Shown here in pieces: positions 46,346 through 56,245 of a DNA stretch of 58,471 nucleotides. Origin of the DNA: Geothermobacter hydrogeniphilus (GTDB taxonomy: Bacteria; Desulfobacterota; Desulfuromonadia; Desulfuromonadales; Geothermobacteraceae); the NCBI RefSeq assembly GCF_002093115.1, contig NZ_NAAD01000020.1:1-58471 (forward strand). The letters are read 5' to 3'. The first letter of the stretch is position 1; the number at the start of each line of letters is the position of its first letter. The translations under genes and the position numbers were made by a program. The notes below the pieces were generated by a model that did not search any database, was not told where the DNA came from, and was given only the letters and a program-made list of their open reading frames with translations.

Positions 46346-48123
46346 GTGAAAGACTTCAAACCGCTTGCTCCCGGATGGATCCTGGTTGTTGCTCTGCTGC
46401 TGATCAGCGGGGTCTGGCTGGCCAGCCGCTGGGCCCGCAGCGTCGAACTTGACGCGCTGACCGCGACCGGCGAGGAGCGGCTGACTCTCTATGCCGGCAC
46501 CCTGCGCGGGGCGCTGGATCGTTATGCCTATCTTCCCTATGTCCTGGCCCGCAATGCCCAGGTGCAGCAGATGCTGATGCAGGGGAGCAGTTCGCCCCAG
46601 GTGAACCGTTACCTGGAGGAACTGAACCGGGAGGCCGGTTGCGAATCGCTGTACGTCATGAACATCCTGGGTGATACCCTGGCGTCGAGCAACTGGCGCG
46701 AGTCATCCAGTTTCATCGGTCGCAATTATGCTTTTCGCCCCTATTTCACCGAGGCGATGCAGGGGCGACAGGGACGTTTTTTCGCCATCGGGGTGACCAC
46801 CGGTCAGCCGGGTTTTTTCATGTCTCACCCGGTGCGTCGTGACGGGCGGTTTCTCGGCGTGGCGGTGGTCAAAGTCGATCTCGACCCTCTGCAGGACGAC
46901 TGGCGCGAAGGGGGGGAGACGGTTCTGGTCAGTGATGCCAACGGGGTGCTGTTTCTTTCCAGCCGCAGTGACTGGAAATACACCACCCTGGCGCCGCTCT
47001 CCGCTGAACAGCGGCAGCGAATCCGGGCGGGACGTCAATACGGCAACCAGCCTCTACGGTTGAGCCCGCTGCAGACGATCGAGGTTCTCGGCGAGAACCT
47101 GCGCATTGTCCGCGCCGACGGTGAACGTTATCTGCTGGTTTCCCGGCCGTTGCCGGGGTTTGACTGGACATTGATGCATCTTGCTTCTCTGGCCCCGGTG
47201 CGGGAGCGGAGCCAGGCGGTGGCGACCATCGGCACGGTGCTGGTGCTGCTGCTGTTTGCCTGCGGCATGTACATGCGGGAACGGCGCCAGAAGCAGCTCT
47301 CCCGGCGCAAGGCCGGTGAGGCCGAGGCGATCAAGGCGATCAACCTGCGCCTGCAGGAGGAGATCGAGGAGCGCCGGCGGACCGAGCGGGCCCTGCGCGA
47401 CGCCCAGGCGGAACTGGTGCAGAGCAGCAAGCTGGCGGCGCTCGGTCAGATGTCGGCCGGCATTGTTCACGAACTGAACCAGCCGATCGCCGCCATGCGC
47501 ACCTACGCCGCCAGCGGCCGGCTGCTGCTCGACCGTCACGAGGAGGAACAGCTGCGGGAAACGTTCGCCGCCATCACCCGGATCACCGAACACATGGCTT
47601 CGGTCACCGCGCAGTTGAAGATTTTCGCCCACAAGGCGCCGCTGCAACGCGAGCGGGTGGCGATCCAGGCCTGTCTTGACGAGGCACTGGCACTGACTGC
47701 GCCTCTGTTCAGCGAGGCCGGGGTTGAGCTGGTTCGGGAGTTGCCGGATCAGGAGGTGATCATTTCCGGCGGCAGCGGCCGGCTCAGGCAGGTGCTGGTC
47801 AACCTGATCCGCAACGGTATCGACGCGATGCGCGACAGTGAACCGAAGGCGTTGCGGATCCGAGTGACCGTCGAAGGACAGGAGGTCGAGATCGAGGTGC
47901 GGGACAGTGGGACGGGGATTGCCGAGCAGGATCTGGACGAGTTGTTCAATCCTTTCTTTACCACCAAGGAAGTCGGCAAGGGGCTGGGGCTCGGTTTGTC
48001 GATCTCCTACCGGATCGTCACCGACCTGGGGGGAACCATTCGGGCGATGAACAATCCGGACCGGGGAGCCCGGTTTATTGTGCGACTGCCGCTGTTGAAC
48101 GGGCAGTCTGGCGGGGAGAAACG

Positions 48124-48127
<4 letters not shown>
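46346..48127 (+). CDS. Sensor histidine kinase, DctB-like
   Basis: The protein is about 593 aa. A first membrane helix (ILVVALLLISGVWLAS), a periplasmic Cache-type sensor region (about 35-285), a second helix (VATIGTVLVLLLFACGMYM), a coiled coil, and the kinase core follow. The phospho-acceptor His is in GIVHELNQPIAAMRTYA near residue 374. The N box is NLIRNGIDAM; the G boxes are VRDSGTGIAE and GLGLGLSIS. GTG at 46346 is a tentative start; a TTG at 46277 is possible. It overlaps the response regulator by 4 nt. It probably senses the TRAP substrate. Confidence 0.88.
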
Positions 48128-49512
<1,385 letters not shown>

Positions 49513-49565
49513 AGAGCGAATACAATAGGTTTTTTGCCCGGAAGTGATCTGAGTAAGCCTCCCCG

Positions 49566-49604
49566 TCCCCCCGTCAGCAAGTTTTTGCCGACGGGGGGAT
49601 TTTT
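49566..49604 (+). terminator. Rho-independent terminator after the dctD-like gene (first of two)
   Basis: TCCCCCCGTC and GACGGGGGGA form a perfect 10-bp stem with an inner GCAA/TTGC pair, followed by five T. Confidence 0.85.
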
Positions 49605-49640
49605 ATCAGCAAAATCTTGCTGATAATTGTCCCTTTTTTT
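49605..49640 (+). terminator. Second terminator in tandem
   Basis: ATCAGCAA-AATC-TTGCTGAT forms an 8-bp stem, with a seven-T run ten nt later. Together with the preceding terminator it isolates the sigma-54 promoter from read-through. Confidence 0.65.
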
Positions 49641-49674
49641 GTCTGAAAACGGGTTTTCCCCCTCCGTTTCCCTT

Positions 49675-49690
49675 TGGCACAGCCCTTGCC
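49675..49690 (+). promoter_or_regulatory. Sigma-54 promoter of the TAXI-TRAP operon
   Basis: TGGCACAGCCCTTGCC matches the consensus TGGCAC-N5-TTGC exactly, with GG and GC 10 nt apart. R2 copy A begins 20 nt after the GC, so it lies in the 5' leader. Confidence 0.85.
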
Positions 49691-49708
49691 TTGTTAAAAT
49701 GGCAATCA

Positions 49709-49869
49709 CCTGAATCAGTGAGCCCCTTGTCGGCGGATAGCACAAGCCATTGTCCTGCCTGAGCTTTCTAAAAATCACCAGCGAACCTATGGGTGCGCTT
49801 CAGATTTTTGGAAATCCCATTCAGACCAAGCACTTGTACTCTCCATCCAACAGGACTCACGGACTCAGG
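49709..49869 (+). repeat. Structured repeat R2, copy A (in the TRAP leader)
   Basis: This is a 161-nt element. Its ends CCTGAATCAGTGAG and CTCACGGACTCAGG pair. A second arm pair (CCTTGTCGG with CCAACAGG) lies inside. A central hairpin AAAAATC/GATTTTT (49770-49809) encloses AGCG-ACC/GGGT-CGCT. It sits between the sigma-54 promoter and the TAXI gene. Its first 25 nt equal the end of R1 copy 1. Confidence 0.75.
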
Positions 49870-49921
49870 AGGCAGTCAACGGGATCGTGATCCCTTTACC
49901 CATCAGAGGAGGAGAGAACAA

Positions 49922-50953
49922 ATGAAGATCATGACGCGAATCAGACAGGTCGCCCTGACTCTTGCCGCGCTGGCACTGGTGATCGGCACGGTTTCTCCGG
50001 CGGCCGCCAAGCTGAAGGAGCGCAGCTACCTGCTGGCGACCGCCTCGACCGGCGGCACCTATTATCCGGTCGGTGTCGCCCTGTCGACCCTGGTCAAGGT
50101 CAAGCTGCAGCCGAAACAGAAGATCGGCATGTCGGCCATCAACTCGGCCGGTTCCGGCGAGAACGTCAAGCTGCTGCGCGACAACGAGGTGCAGTTCGCC
50201 ATCCTGCAGGGGCTGTATGGTGCGTACGCCTGGAACGGCACCGGTCCCATTGCCAAAGCCGGTCCGCAGAAGGAGCTGCGGGCGGTCACCATGCTCTGGC
50301 AGAATGTCGAGCATTTCACCGTGCTGAAGAAGTTCGCCAAGACCGGCACCGTTGCCGATCTGGTGGCCATGAAGGGACAGGCGATGGCGCTGGGCAAGAA
50401 GAATTCCGGCACCCTCGGCTCCAATACCATGCTGCTCGGCAACCTGGGAATCGATGTCAAAAAAGACTACAAACTGGTCTATGTCGGCTATGGTCCTTCG
50501 GCCGACGCCTTGCAGAACGGTCAGGTGGCCGGCATGGGAACTCCTGCCGGAGCGCCGGTCAGCGCGGTGACCAAGGCGATGGCGGCCATGGGGGACAAGA
50601 TCACCGTCCTCGATTTTACCGATCAGCAGCTGAAACAGGCTGACGGCGGCATGAACCTCTGGACCCGTTACGTCATTCCGGCCGGAACCTATCCGGGGCA
50701 GACCAAGTCGATCAACACCATTGCCCAGCCGAATTTCCTCGCCACCCGGGCCGACGTGGATGAGGACGCCGTCTACCAGATCACCAGGACCATCTACGAG
50801 AACCTTCCGTTTCTGAACGCCATCCACGGCGCCACCAAGGCGATGGCGGTTGAAAAGGCGATTGCCGGTCTGCCGATGCCCCTGCATCCCGGTGCCGCCA
50901 AATACTATCGGGAAGTCGGCATCAAGATTCCCGCGCGGCTGATCGCCAAATAG
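49922..50953 (+). CDS. TAXI-family TRAP transporter solute-binding protein
   Basis: The 343-aa periplasmic protein has a signal peptide (MKIMTRIRQVALTLAALALV, cleavage near PAAA) and the TAXI-family block ATASTGGTYYPVG. It binds the substrate for the downstream TRAP permease. AGGAGGAGAG lies 7 nt before the ATG at 49922. Known TAXI proteins bind glutamate, 2-oxoacids or other small anions, so no ligand can be assigned. It is expressed from a sigma-54 promoter next to DctB/DctD-like genes. Confidence 0.92.
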   Translation: MKIMTRIRQVALTLAALALVIGTVSPAAAKLKERSYLLATASTGGTYYPVGVALSTLVKVKLQPKQKIGMSAINSAGSGENVKLLRDNEVQFAILQGLYGAYAWNGTGPIAKAGPQKELRAVTMLWQNVEHFTVLKKFAKTGTVADLVAMKGQAMALGKKNSGTLGSNTMLLGNLGIDVKKDYKLVYVGYGPSADALQNGQVAGMGTPAGAPVSAVTKAMAAMGDKITVLDFTDQQLKQADGGMNLWTRYVIPAGTYPGQTKSINTIAQPNFLATRADVDEDAVYQITRTIYENLPFLNAIHGATKAMAVEKAIAGLPMPLHPGAAKYYREVGIKIPARLIAK

Positions 50954-50979
50954 TCCGAAAGCAACCTGAACACCTGACG

Positions 50980-51003
50980 ACGGCCGCCCGTCCGGGCGGC
51001 CGT
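50980..51003 (+). terminator. GC hairpin between TAXI and permease genes
   Basis: ACGGCCGCCC and GGGCGGCCGT form a perfect 10-bp stem with a GTCC loop. There is no T-run, so it is probably an mRNA-stabilising hairpin giving more binding protein than permease. Confidence 0.6.
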
Positions 51004-51024
51004 CCCTGGCTGGAGTTGAAGACC

Positions 51025-53133
51025 ATGACCACCTCCGAACCCGAAGTTCATCCCCTGCACGCCGGCCTGCTGCTGGTGCTGGGGGTGGCTGTTTCCCTGC
51101 TGCATATCTGGTTCAATGTCTTTTCGGTGCTGCCGACCCTGTGGCAGAATGCGCTGCATTTTGCCGGCTTCGCCCTGATCGCGGCGGTGGTTTATCCGTT
51201 ACGCAAAGGGGGGGCGGTCGGCTGGCGGGTCCTCGATGCCCTGCTCGGCCTGGCCGCGGCGGGCTCGGCGATCTTTCTGATCGCCCGCGAGGACGCGATC
51301 TACGACCGGGGCGTGAGCCTGTTGCCGTCGGAGTGGGTCGCCGGAATCGTGCTGATCCTCTGCGCCCTCGAATTCACCCGCCGGGTGGCCGGGTGGTTCA
51401 TTCCGGTGCTGATCATCATCGCCCTGACCTATGTCGGCTGGTGGGGCGGGTTGATCGGCGGGGTCTTCAAGTTCGCCGGGCTCAGCCCGGAAACCATTCT
51501 CTTTCGCAGTATCTATGGTGATGACGCCCTGTTCGGCACCATCGCCCGGATCTCGTCAACCTACGTCTTCATGTTTATCCTGTTCGGTGCTTTTCTGCTC
51601 CGTTCAGGGGCCGGGGAGTTTGTCATCGACCTGGCGCGGTCGGTGGCCGGCCGCTTTGTCGGCGGGCCCGGACTGGTGGCGGTGATGGCTTCGGGGCTGA
51701 TGGGCACCATTTCCGGTTCGGCGGTGGCCAATACCGCTTCGACCGGGGTGATCACCATTCCGCTGATGAAGCGTGCCGGCTTCCCCGCAAAATTCGCCGC
51801 CGGTGTCGAGGCGGCGGCTTCGACCGGGGGACAGCTGATGCCGCCGATCATGGGAGCGGGGGCTTTCGTCATGGCGACCTATACCCAGATCTCCTACAAT
51901 ACCATCGTCCTGGTCAGCATCCTGCCGGCGATCCTCTACTTCGCCACCGTGGCCTTCTTTGTCCGCATCGAGGCCAAGCGCAACTTCGTCACCGCCATCG
52001 ATGATGAAAAGGTTTCGGCGCTGGAGATTCTCAAGAAGGGCGGCGTGGTCTTCCTGTTGCCGATCGGCGTGCTGATCGGTCTGCTGATCTATGGCTTCAC
52101 CCCCACCTACGCCGCCGGAATCAGCATCATCTCGGTGGTGGTCGCCTCCTGGTTCAGCACCAACCGCATGGGGCCGCGGGCGATTGTCGAGGCCCTGGCC
52201 CTGGGGGCACGGAACATGGTGATGACAGCGATCCTGCTGTGCAGCGTTGGCCTGATCGTCAATGTCATCGCCACCGCCGGGATCGGCAATACCTTTTCGT
52301 TGATGATTACCGAATGGGCTGGGCACAGCCTGGTGATCGCCATCGGTCTGATCGCCCTGGCCTCCCTGGTGCTGGGGATGGGGTTGCCGGTGACCGCCGC
52401 CTATATCGTTCTCGGTACCCTGTCGGCGCCGGCGCTGCACGGTCTGATCGCCGACGGCATGCTGGTCGACGCTTTGGCCAACGGCCAGATCCCGGAGGCG
52501 GCCCGGGCCCTGTTCATGGTCGCCACCCCCGAACACCTGGCCGAAATCGGCAATCCGATGACTCATGCCGCGGCCCGGGCAATCGTCGATGCGGTACCGA
52601 TCGACATGGCGAGCATGGTGCGTGAAGCGGTGCTGAGCAAGGATGTGCTGACCTTCGCCCTGCTCTCGGCCCACCTGATCATCTTCTGGCTGAGTCAGGA
52701 TTCCAACGTCACCCCGCCGGTTGCCCTGGCTGCCTTCACCGGGGCGGCGATCGCCGGAACCAAGCCAATGGCCACCGGCCTGCAGTCATGGAAGATCGCC
52801 AAGGGGCTTTACGTGGTACCGCTGCTGTTCGCTTACACGCCCTTTATCGGCGGTTCCTGGGGGCAGGATTTTCTGATCTTTTTCTTCGCCCTGTTCGGTC
52901 TCTACGCCTTTACCGCCGCGCTGCAGGGGCACATGGAGGCCCGCCTCAACCCCCTGTTGCGGCTGGTCGCCCTCGGCCTCGCTGCCGGCCTGTTGTGGCC
53001 GCTCCCCTGGTGGTGGCATGGTGTCGCCCTGGTCGGCCTGGTGATCTTTTTCTCTTTCAATCTCAGGCAGTCAAGGCGGGATCCCGGTTCCGCGGAAAAT
53101 CCCCGGATTCTGCCGGCGGAACTGAAAACCTGA
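51025..53133 (+). CDS. TRAP transporter fused permease (DctQ-DctM type, TAXI-associated)
   Basis: The protein is about 702 aa, with many hydrophobic helices. A small N-terminal DctQ-like portion (about 1-110) is joined to a large DctM-like portion with FVGGPGLVAVMASGLMGTISGSAVAN and GMGLPVTAAYIVLG. Fusion of the two membrane subunits is usual for TAXI-type systems. The ATG at 51025 follows GGAG. The cytochrome gene converges 8 nt after its stop. Confidence 0.93.
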   Translation: MTTSEPEVHPLHAGLLLVLGVAVSLLHIWFNVFSVLPTLWQNALHFAGFALIAAVVYPLRKGGAVGWRVLDALLGLAAAGSAIFLIAREDAIYDRGVSLLPSEWVAGIVLILCALEFTRRVAGWFIPVLIIIALTYVGWWGGLIGGVFKFAGLSPETILFRSIYGDDALFGTIARISSTYVFMFILFGAFLLRSGAGEFVIDLARSVAGRFVGGPGLVAVMASGLMGTISGSAVANTASTGVITIPLMKRAGFPAKFAAGVEAAASTGGQLMPPIMGAGAFVMATYTQISYNTIVLVSILPAILYFATVAFFVRIEAKRNFVTAIDDEKVSALEILKKGGVVFLLPIGVLIGLLIYGFTPTYAAGISIISVVVASWFSTNRMGPRAIVEALALGARNMVMTAILLCSVGLIVNVIATAGIGNTFSLMITEWAGHSLVIAIGLIALASLVLGMGLPVTAAYIVLGTLSAPALHGLIADGMLVDALANGQIPEAARALFMVATPEHLAEIGNPMTHAAARAIVDAVPIDMASMVREAVLSKDVLTFALLSAHLIIFWLSQDSNVTPPVALAAFTGAAIAGTKPMATGLQSWKIAKGLYVVPLLFAYTPFIGGSWGQDFLIFFFALFGLYAFTAALQGHMEARLNPLLRLVALGLAAGLLWPLPWWWHGVALVGLVIFFSFNLRQSRRDPGSAENPRILPAELKT

Positions 53134-53141
53134 GATTGGCT

Positions 53142-53756
53142 TTACTTGATATGACAGTCCTTGCAGAGCGCGCTGTTGGCGTTGCTCATGACCAGGAAGG
53201 GGACATTGGCCGGATCGTGGACCTCGTGGCAGGAACTGCACCACATGGCATCTCCGGTTGACCCGAAGTGAACCCTGGCGATGACAGGATCCTTGATGCC
53301 CTTGTCAAGGGTCGCGTCAAAGCGGAAACCGACCGGATGGTCGTTGGAGAGGTCGGTCCCGAGATCGGCTTTTGTTCCCTGCAGGGGTTTCAGGTAGCTG
53401 TATTCGGTCTGGTCCGCCAGGCTGCCGTCGTGACAGCTGAGACAGAGCGGCGCGTCGGAGGGCATGGTGTTGATGTAGCTCAGGTCGATGGTGTGATCGA
53501 GGGTATTGCTGGAATAGACCTGGGTGACATAGCGCGGGATTCTGCCGAAACCATTGGCGCCGGGCAGCCAGTTGTGGGCGCCGCCGTGGCAGGCCCGGCA
53601 GATATCGGTCAGTCCCGGAATCACACCGGTGAGATCATGCTTGGACCCGGCGATGTTGAGAGCCCCGGCCGGATTTGAAAGACCCAGCAGCAGGATTGCG
53701 ATAAGGATTGTGAAAACTGGTCCACTGCCGTGAAAGACCGGCTTTCCCGTCGTCAT
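53142..53756 (-). CDS. Tetraheme c-type cytochrome
   Basis: The 204-aa exported protein has a signal peptide (VFTILIAILLLGLSNPAGA) and four CxxCH motifs: CRACHGG near residue 52, CLSCHDG near 105, CSSCHEV near 177 and CKDCHIK at the C-terminal end. AAGGAGGGGGAATC precedes the ATG at 53756; an upstream in-frame start is less likely. It is periplasmic or outer-surface and probably carries electrons. The NHL-repeat lipoprotein is upstream on the same strand, 179 nt away. No close named homologue is recognised. Confidence 0.88.
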   Translation of the reverse strand: MTTGKPVFHGSGPVFTILIAILLLGLSNPAGALNIAGSKHDLTGVIPGLTDICRACHGGAHNWLPGANGFGRIPRYVTQVYSSNTLDHTIDLSYINTMPSDAPLCLSCHDGSLADQTEYSYLKPLQGTKADLGTDLSNDHPVGFRFDATLDKGIKDPVIARVHFGSTGDAMWCSSCHEVHDPANVPFLVMSNANSALCKDCHIK

Positions 53757-53935
53757 GATTCCCCCTCCTTTTTTTGAATGCCGCCGTGATTTCACGGCAT
53801 GGTTTATGGGTAAAATGGCCGGTCGGCTCTGCCGCGCCGCAAGACGTCCTCTCTGCTTTTTGGGTTGTGGATCAGCGGGTTACGCATTATTTCCGCCATG
53901 GCGGATAAAAAAACGAACATTGGTCTTTGCAAATC

Positions 53936-55066
53936 TTATTCCCTGGATGCCTGCCTTGGGTGTCTGCCGTAGGCTGCCAGTCGTCGTCGGGTTGCTTCAT
54001 CGAAAGGATGGACGGCCAGGTAGGACGGTGTCAGTTGCTGCCAGTGGCTTAACCGCCGCATCAGAATATCAGCGATCCAGAGCGAACCGTTAGAAGTGAC
54101 GCTCACGCCGGAAGGAGCGACAAACGCCATGGGGTGAGCGCTCATGTGTCCCGCGCCGATCACCATCTCCGGTTTTTCCTCGCGGCTGTAAGCCACCAGG
54201 GCGCCGACCCGTTGATCGGTGATCCAGAGGGTTCCGTCGCTGCCGATCGTAATCCCCTTGGGAGAATTGAAGTAATAGGCTTCCCAGCCGGTAAAGGGAA
54301 TAGTTCGTCGGAACCCGCCATCGGGGCCGAACACCGAGAGCCTGGAATTGAGCATGTCGGCGACCAGCAGTTCCCCCTTGTTGTTCACTGCCAGGCCCTG
54401 CGGAGCCGCAAGTTCGCCTGGCCCGGTGCCGGGGGTGCCGATGGTTCGCAGGTATTCTCCTCCACAGGTGAAAACCAGGACCTGGTGGTTGCGGGTATCG
54501 CTGGCGTAGAGCAGCTTGCGATGCCTGGCAATCGCCAGGAAGGACGGGTTGCCGCTGAAGATATCTTCACCGATGCGGCGCTCGATTTCCCCGGCGGGAT
54601 TCAGAACGGTAATCCTTTTTTCTGTCCCTTCAGCGACGTAAAGACGGCCGTCGGAGTCCTCGGCAATGCCGAGCGGAAGATGCAGGCGTTTTCCGTTGGC
54701 TGGCAAGGATGTGACTTTCCCTCTGCGGGTCAGAACCCAGAGCAGGCCGGCTCTTGAATCGCTGACAACCAGCCGTCCCCGGCGGTCGGTCAGCAGGTCG
54801 AAAGGGGTCTGGAAGAGAGGCTCCTGTCTGCCGAGCAGGGCTTTGCTCAGCGAGTCAGGCTGCAGTTGCAGATCTTCCGGGCGGTAGATGGTCTGCAGAT
54901 ATTCGACACGCGCCTGTTCGGGAGGGACGGGCCAGATGTAGCGGGGTTTGTTTTTCGGTGGAGAGCATCCTGTCAGGACCGACAGCAGCAGAAAAACGAT
55001 GAGGCTGGCAATGATCGCGGGCAGACATGTTTCGCGGCAGTTGCCATGGTCGGCAATCGTTCCCAT
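53936..55066 (-). CDS. NHL-repeat beta-propeller lipoprotein
   Basis: The protein is about 376 aa with a lipoprotein signal (IIASLIVFLLLSVLTGC, lipobox LTGC). Six-bladed beta-propeller repeats follow, with typical GLAVNNKGELLVADMLNSRL and GITIGSDGTLWITDQ blocks. Start at 55066 is chosen because GGGGGGAAATGGG gives a ribosome site and a short n-region; an upstream ATG at 55108 exists. Such propellers are protein- or ligand-binding scaffolds, often encoded beside multiheme cytochromes. It is divergent from the TetR gene. Confidence 0.85.
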   Translation of the reverse strand: MGTIADHGNCRETCLPAIIASLIVFLLLSVLTGCSPPKNKPRYIWPVPPEQARVEYLQTIYRPEDLQLQPDSLSKALLGRQEPLFQTPFDLLTDRRGRLVVSDSRAGLLWVLTRRGKVTSLPANGKRLHLPLGIAEDSDGRLYVAEGTEKRITVLNPAGEIERRIGEDIFSGNPSFLAIARHRKLLYASDTRNHQVLVFTCGGEYLRTIGTPGTGPGELAAPQGLAVNNKGELLVADMLNSRLSVFGPDGGFRRTIPFTGWEAYYFNSPKGITIGSDGTLWITDQRVGALVAYSREEKPEMVIGAGHMSAHPMAFVAPSGVSVTSNGSLWIADILMRRLSHWQQLTPSYLAVHPFDEATRRRLAAYGRHPRQASRE

Positions 55067-55245
55067 TTCCCCCCCCCGGAAGTCATGAAACAGGTTGAAT
55101 GAACCCATTGATTCAGATGAACGGAGAACAGGGTAGCTTTTTCATCCCTCTCCGTCCAGTCTGAATTTCCCTCCCTCGGGGGCGCATTCGATTGCCGTTG
55201 CCGGTTTCCGGCGGGTTGCCATCAAATTCCCGCCGGAAAAAATCC

Positions 55246-55273
55246 TTGACAGAAAAACCCTGTTTGATAACCT
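55246..55273 (+). promoter_or_regulatory. Promoter of the tetR gene
   Basis: The consensus -35 TTGACA (55246-55251), 16 nt, then TAACCT (55268-55273). The palindromic operator begins 2 nt later. Confidence 0.5.
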
Positions 55274-55274
55274 G

Positions 55275-55290
55275 CCTAACAAACGTTAGG
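55275..55290. promoter_or_regulatory. Probable TetR autoregulatory operator
   Basis: CCTAAC-AAAC-GTTAGG is a perfect 6-bp inverted repeat with a 4-nt spacer, located at the expected transcription start, 22 nt before the TetR ATG. Confidence 0.6.
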
Positions 55291-55312
55291 TTTGTCAGGA
55301 GAGTCTGAGTCT

Positions 55313-55891
55313 ATGTCTGAAGCCTTGTCCCGGCGGGAAGTCATCCTTCAGGAAGCGGCCCGTCTTTTTCGTGAAAAAGGCTATCTGGCCGCCAATCTGC
55401 GGGAGCTCGCGTCCCGGGCCGGTATCCAGGGGGGAAGCATCTATCACCATTTCTCCTCGAAGCAGGAGATCCTTTTCCAGGTGATGGATGACACGATGAG
55501 CGACATGATCACCCAGTTGACGGCGTGTCTCGAAGGTGCGGAGACGCCGTCGCAGCGGCTGCGGCGGATGATGCGTTTTCATATCGAGTACGTGGTTGCC
55601 GGATCCGACCGCACCTACATCACCGATGATGAGCTGCGCAACCTGGAGCCTGCGAACTACCGTGAAGTTGTCGCCAAGCGGGATCGTTACCAGCGCATTA
55701 TCGAGGATATCCTGGCCGCCGGGCGGGAGCGGGAAGGCTGGCGTGTCACCGATACCAAGCTCATCACCCGGGCGGTGATCAAGATATGCGCCGGGGTCGC
55801 GACCTGGTTCCGGACGGAAGGGGAGTTGACCCTCGACGGGATTGCCGAGGTCTATGCCGACCTGGTGTGCAACGGTCTGCTGCCGCGCTGA
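55313..55891 (+). CDS. TetR-family transcriptional regulator
   Basis: The 192-aa protein has an N-terminal HTH (EAARLFREKGYLAANLRELASRAGIQGGSIYHHFSSKQEIL) and a variable ligand-binding C-terminus. Its length and the YHHFSSK block fit FadR/acyl-CoA-type TetR regulators. It has its own operator and lies upstream of the ETF-linked FeS gene on the same strand, so control of acyl-CoA oxidation is possible. Confidence 0.9.
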   Translation: MSEALSRREVILQEAARLFREKGYLAANLRELASRAGIQGGSIYHHFSSKQEILFQVMDDTMSDMITQLTACLEGAETPSQRLRRMMRFHIEYVVAGSDRTYITDDELRNLEPANYREVVAKRDRYQRIIEDILAAGREREGWRVTDTKLITRAVIKICAGVATWFRTEGELTLDGIAEVYADLVCNGLLPR

Positions 55892-56029
55892 TCGCGTCGG
55901 CGAGTGTAAACGGAAGTGATAAGCTGTCACGGAACAGAACAGTCCGGCGAAAACGGTAACAACTGCTCAAGTTTCCGGAATTAAACAAGAAATAAAGGTT
56001 TGTCCGCGGCCGCAAGGGGGCGGCGGTGG

Positions 56030-56046
56030 TTGGTATCTTCCTTGCT
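56030..56046 (+). promoter_or_regulatory. Sigma-54 promoter of the ETF-linked operon
   Basis: TTGGTATCTTCCTTGCT has GG and GC exactly 10 nt apart and a perfect TTGCT -12 block. Its TTGGTAT -24 block matches that of the liv promoter at 12862. R2 copy B begins 31 nt later, before the coding start at 56246. Confidence 0.65.
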
Positions 56047-56076
56047 GCTTTCCCTTGCACTGCAGCAGGCGTAACA

Positions 56077-56238
56077 CCTGAACCAGTGAGTCCCTTGTTG
56101 GTGGACAGCACACGTCATTGACCTGTCTAAGCTTCCCAAAAATCACCAGCGAACCTGTGGGTGCGCTTCAGATTTTTGGGAATCCCAACCGGGCCAGGTA
56201 CGTGCACTCTCCATCCAACAGGAACTCACGGATTCAGG
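56077..56238 (+). repeat. Structured repeat R2, copy B (leader of the FeS protein gene)
   Basis: The 162-nt element has ends CCTGAACCAGTGAG and CTCACGGATTCAGG. The second arm pair CCTTGTTGG/CCAACAGG is perfect here. The central hairpin AAAAATC/GATTTTT lies at 56138-56177. It ends 7 nt before the ATG at 56246, so the 3' arm of the terminal stem overlaps the weak ribosome-binding region. Apart from it and the promoter, 55892-56245 holds no gene. Confidence 0.75.
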
Positions 56239-56245
56239 TAACAGG

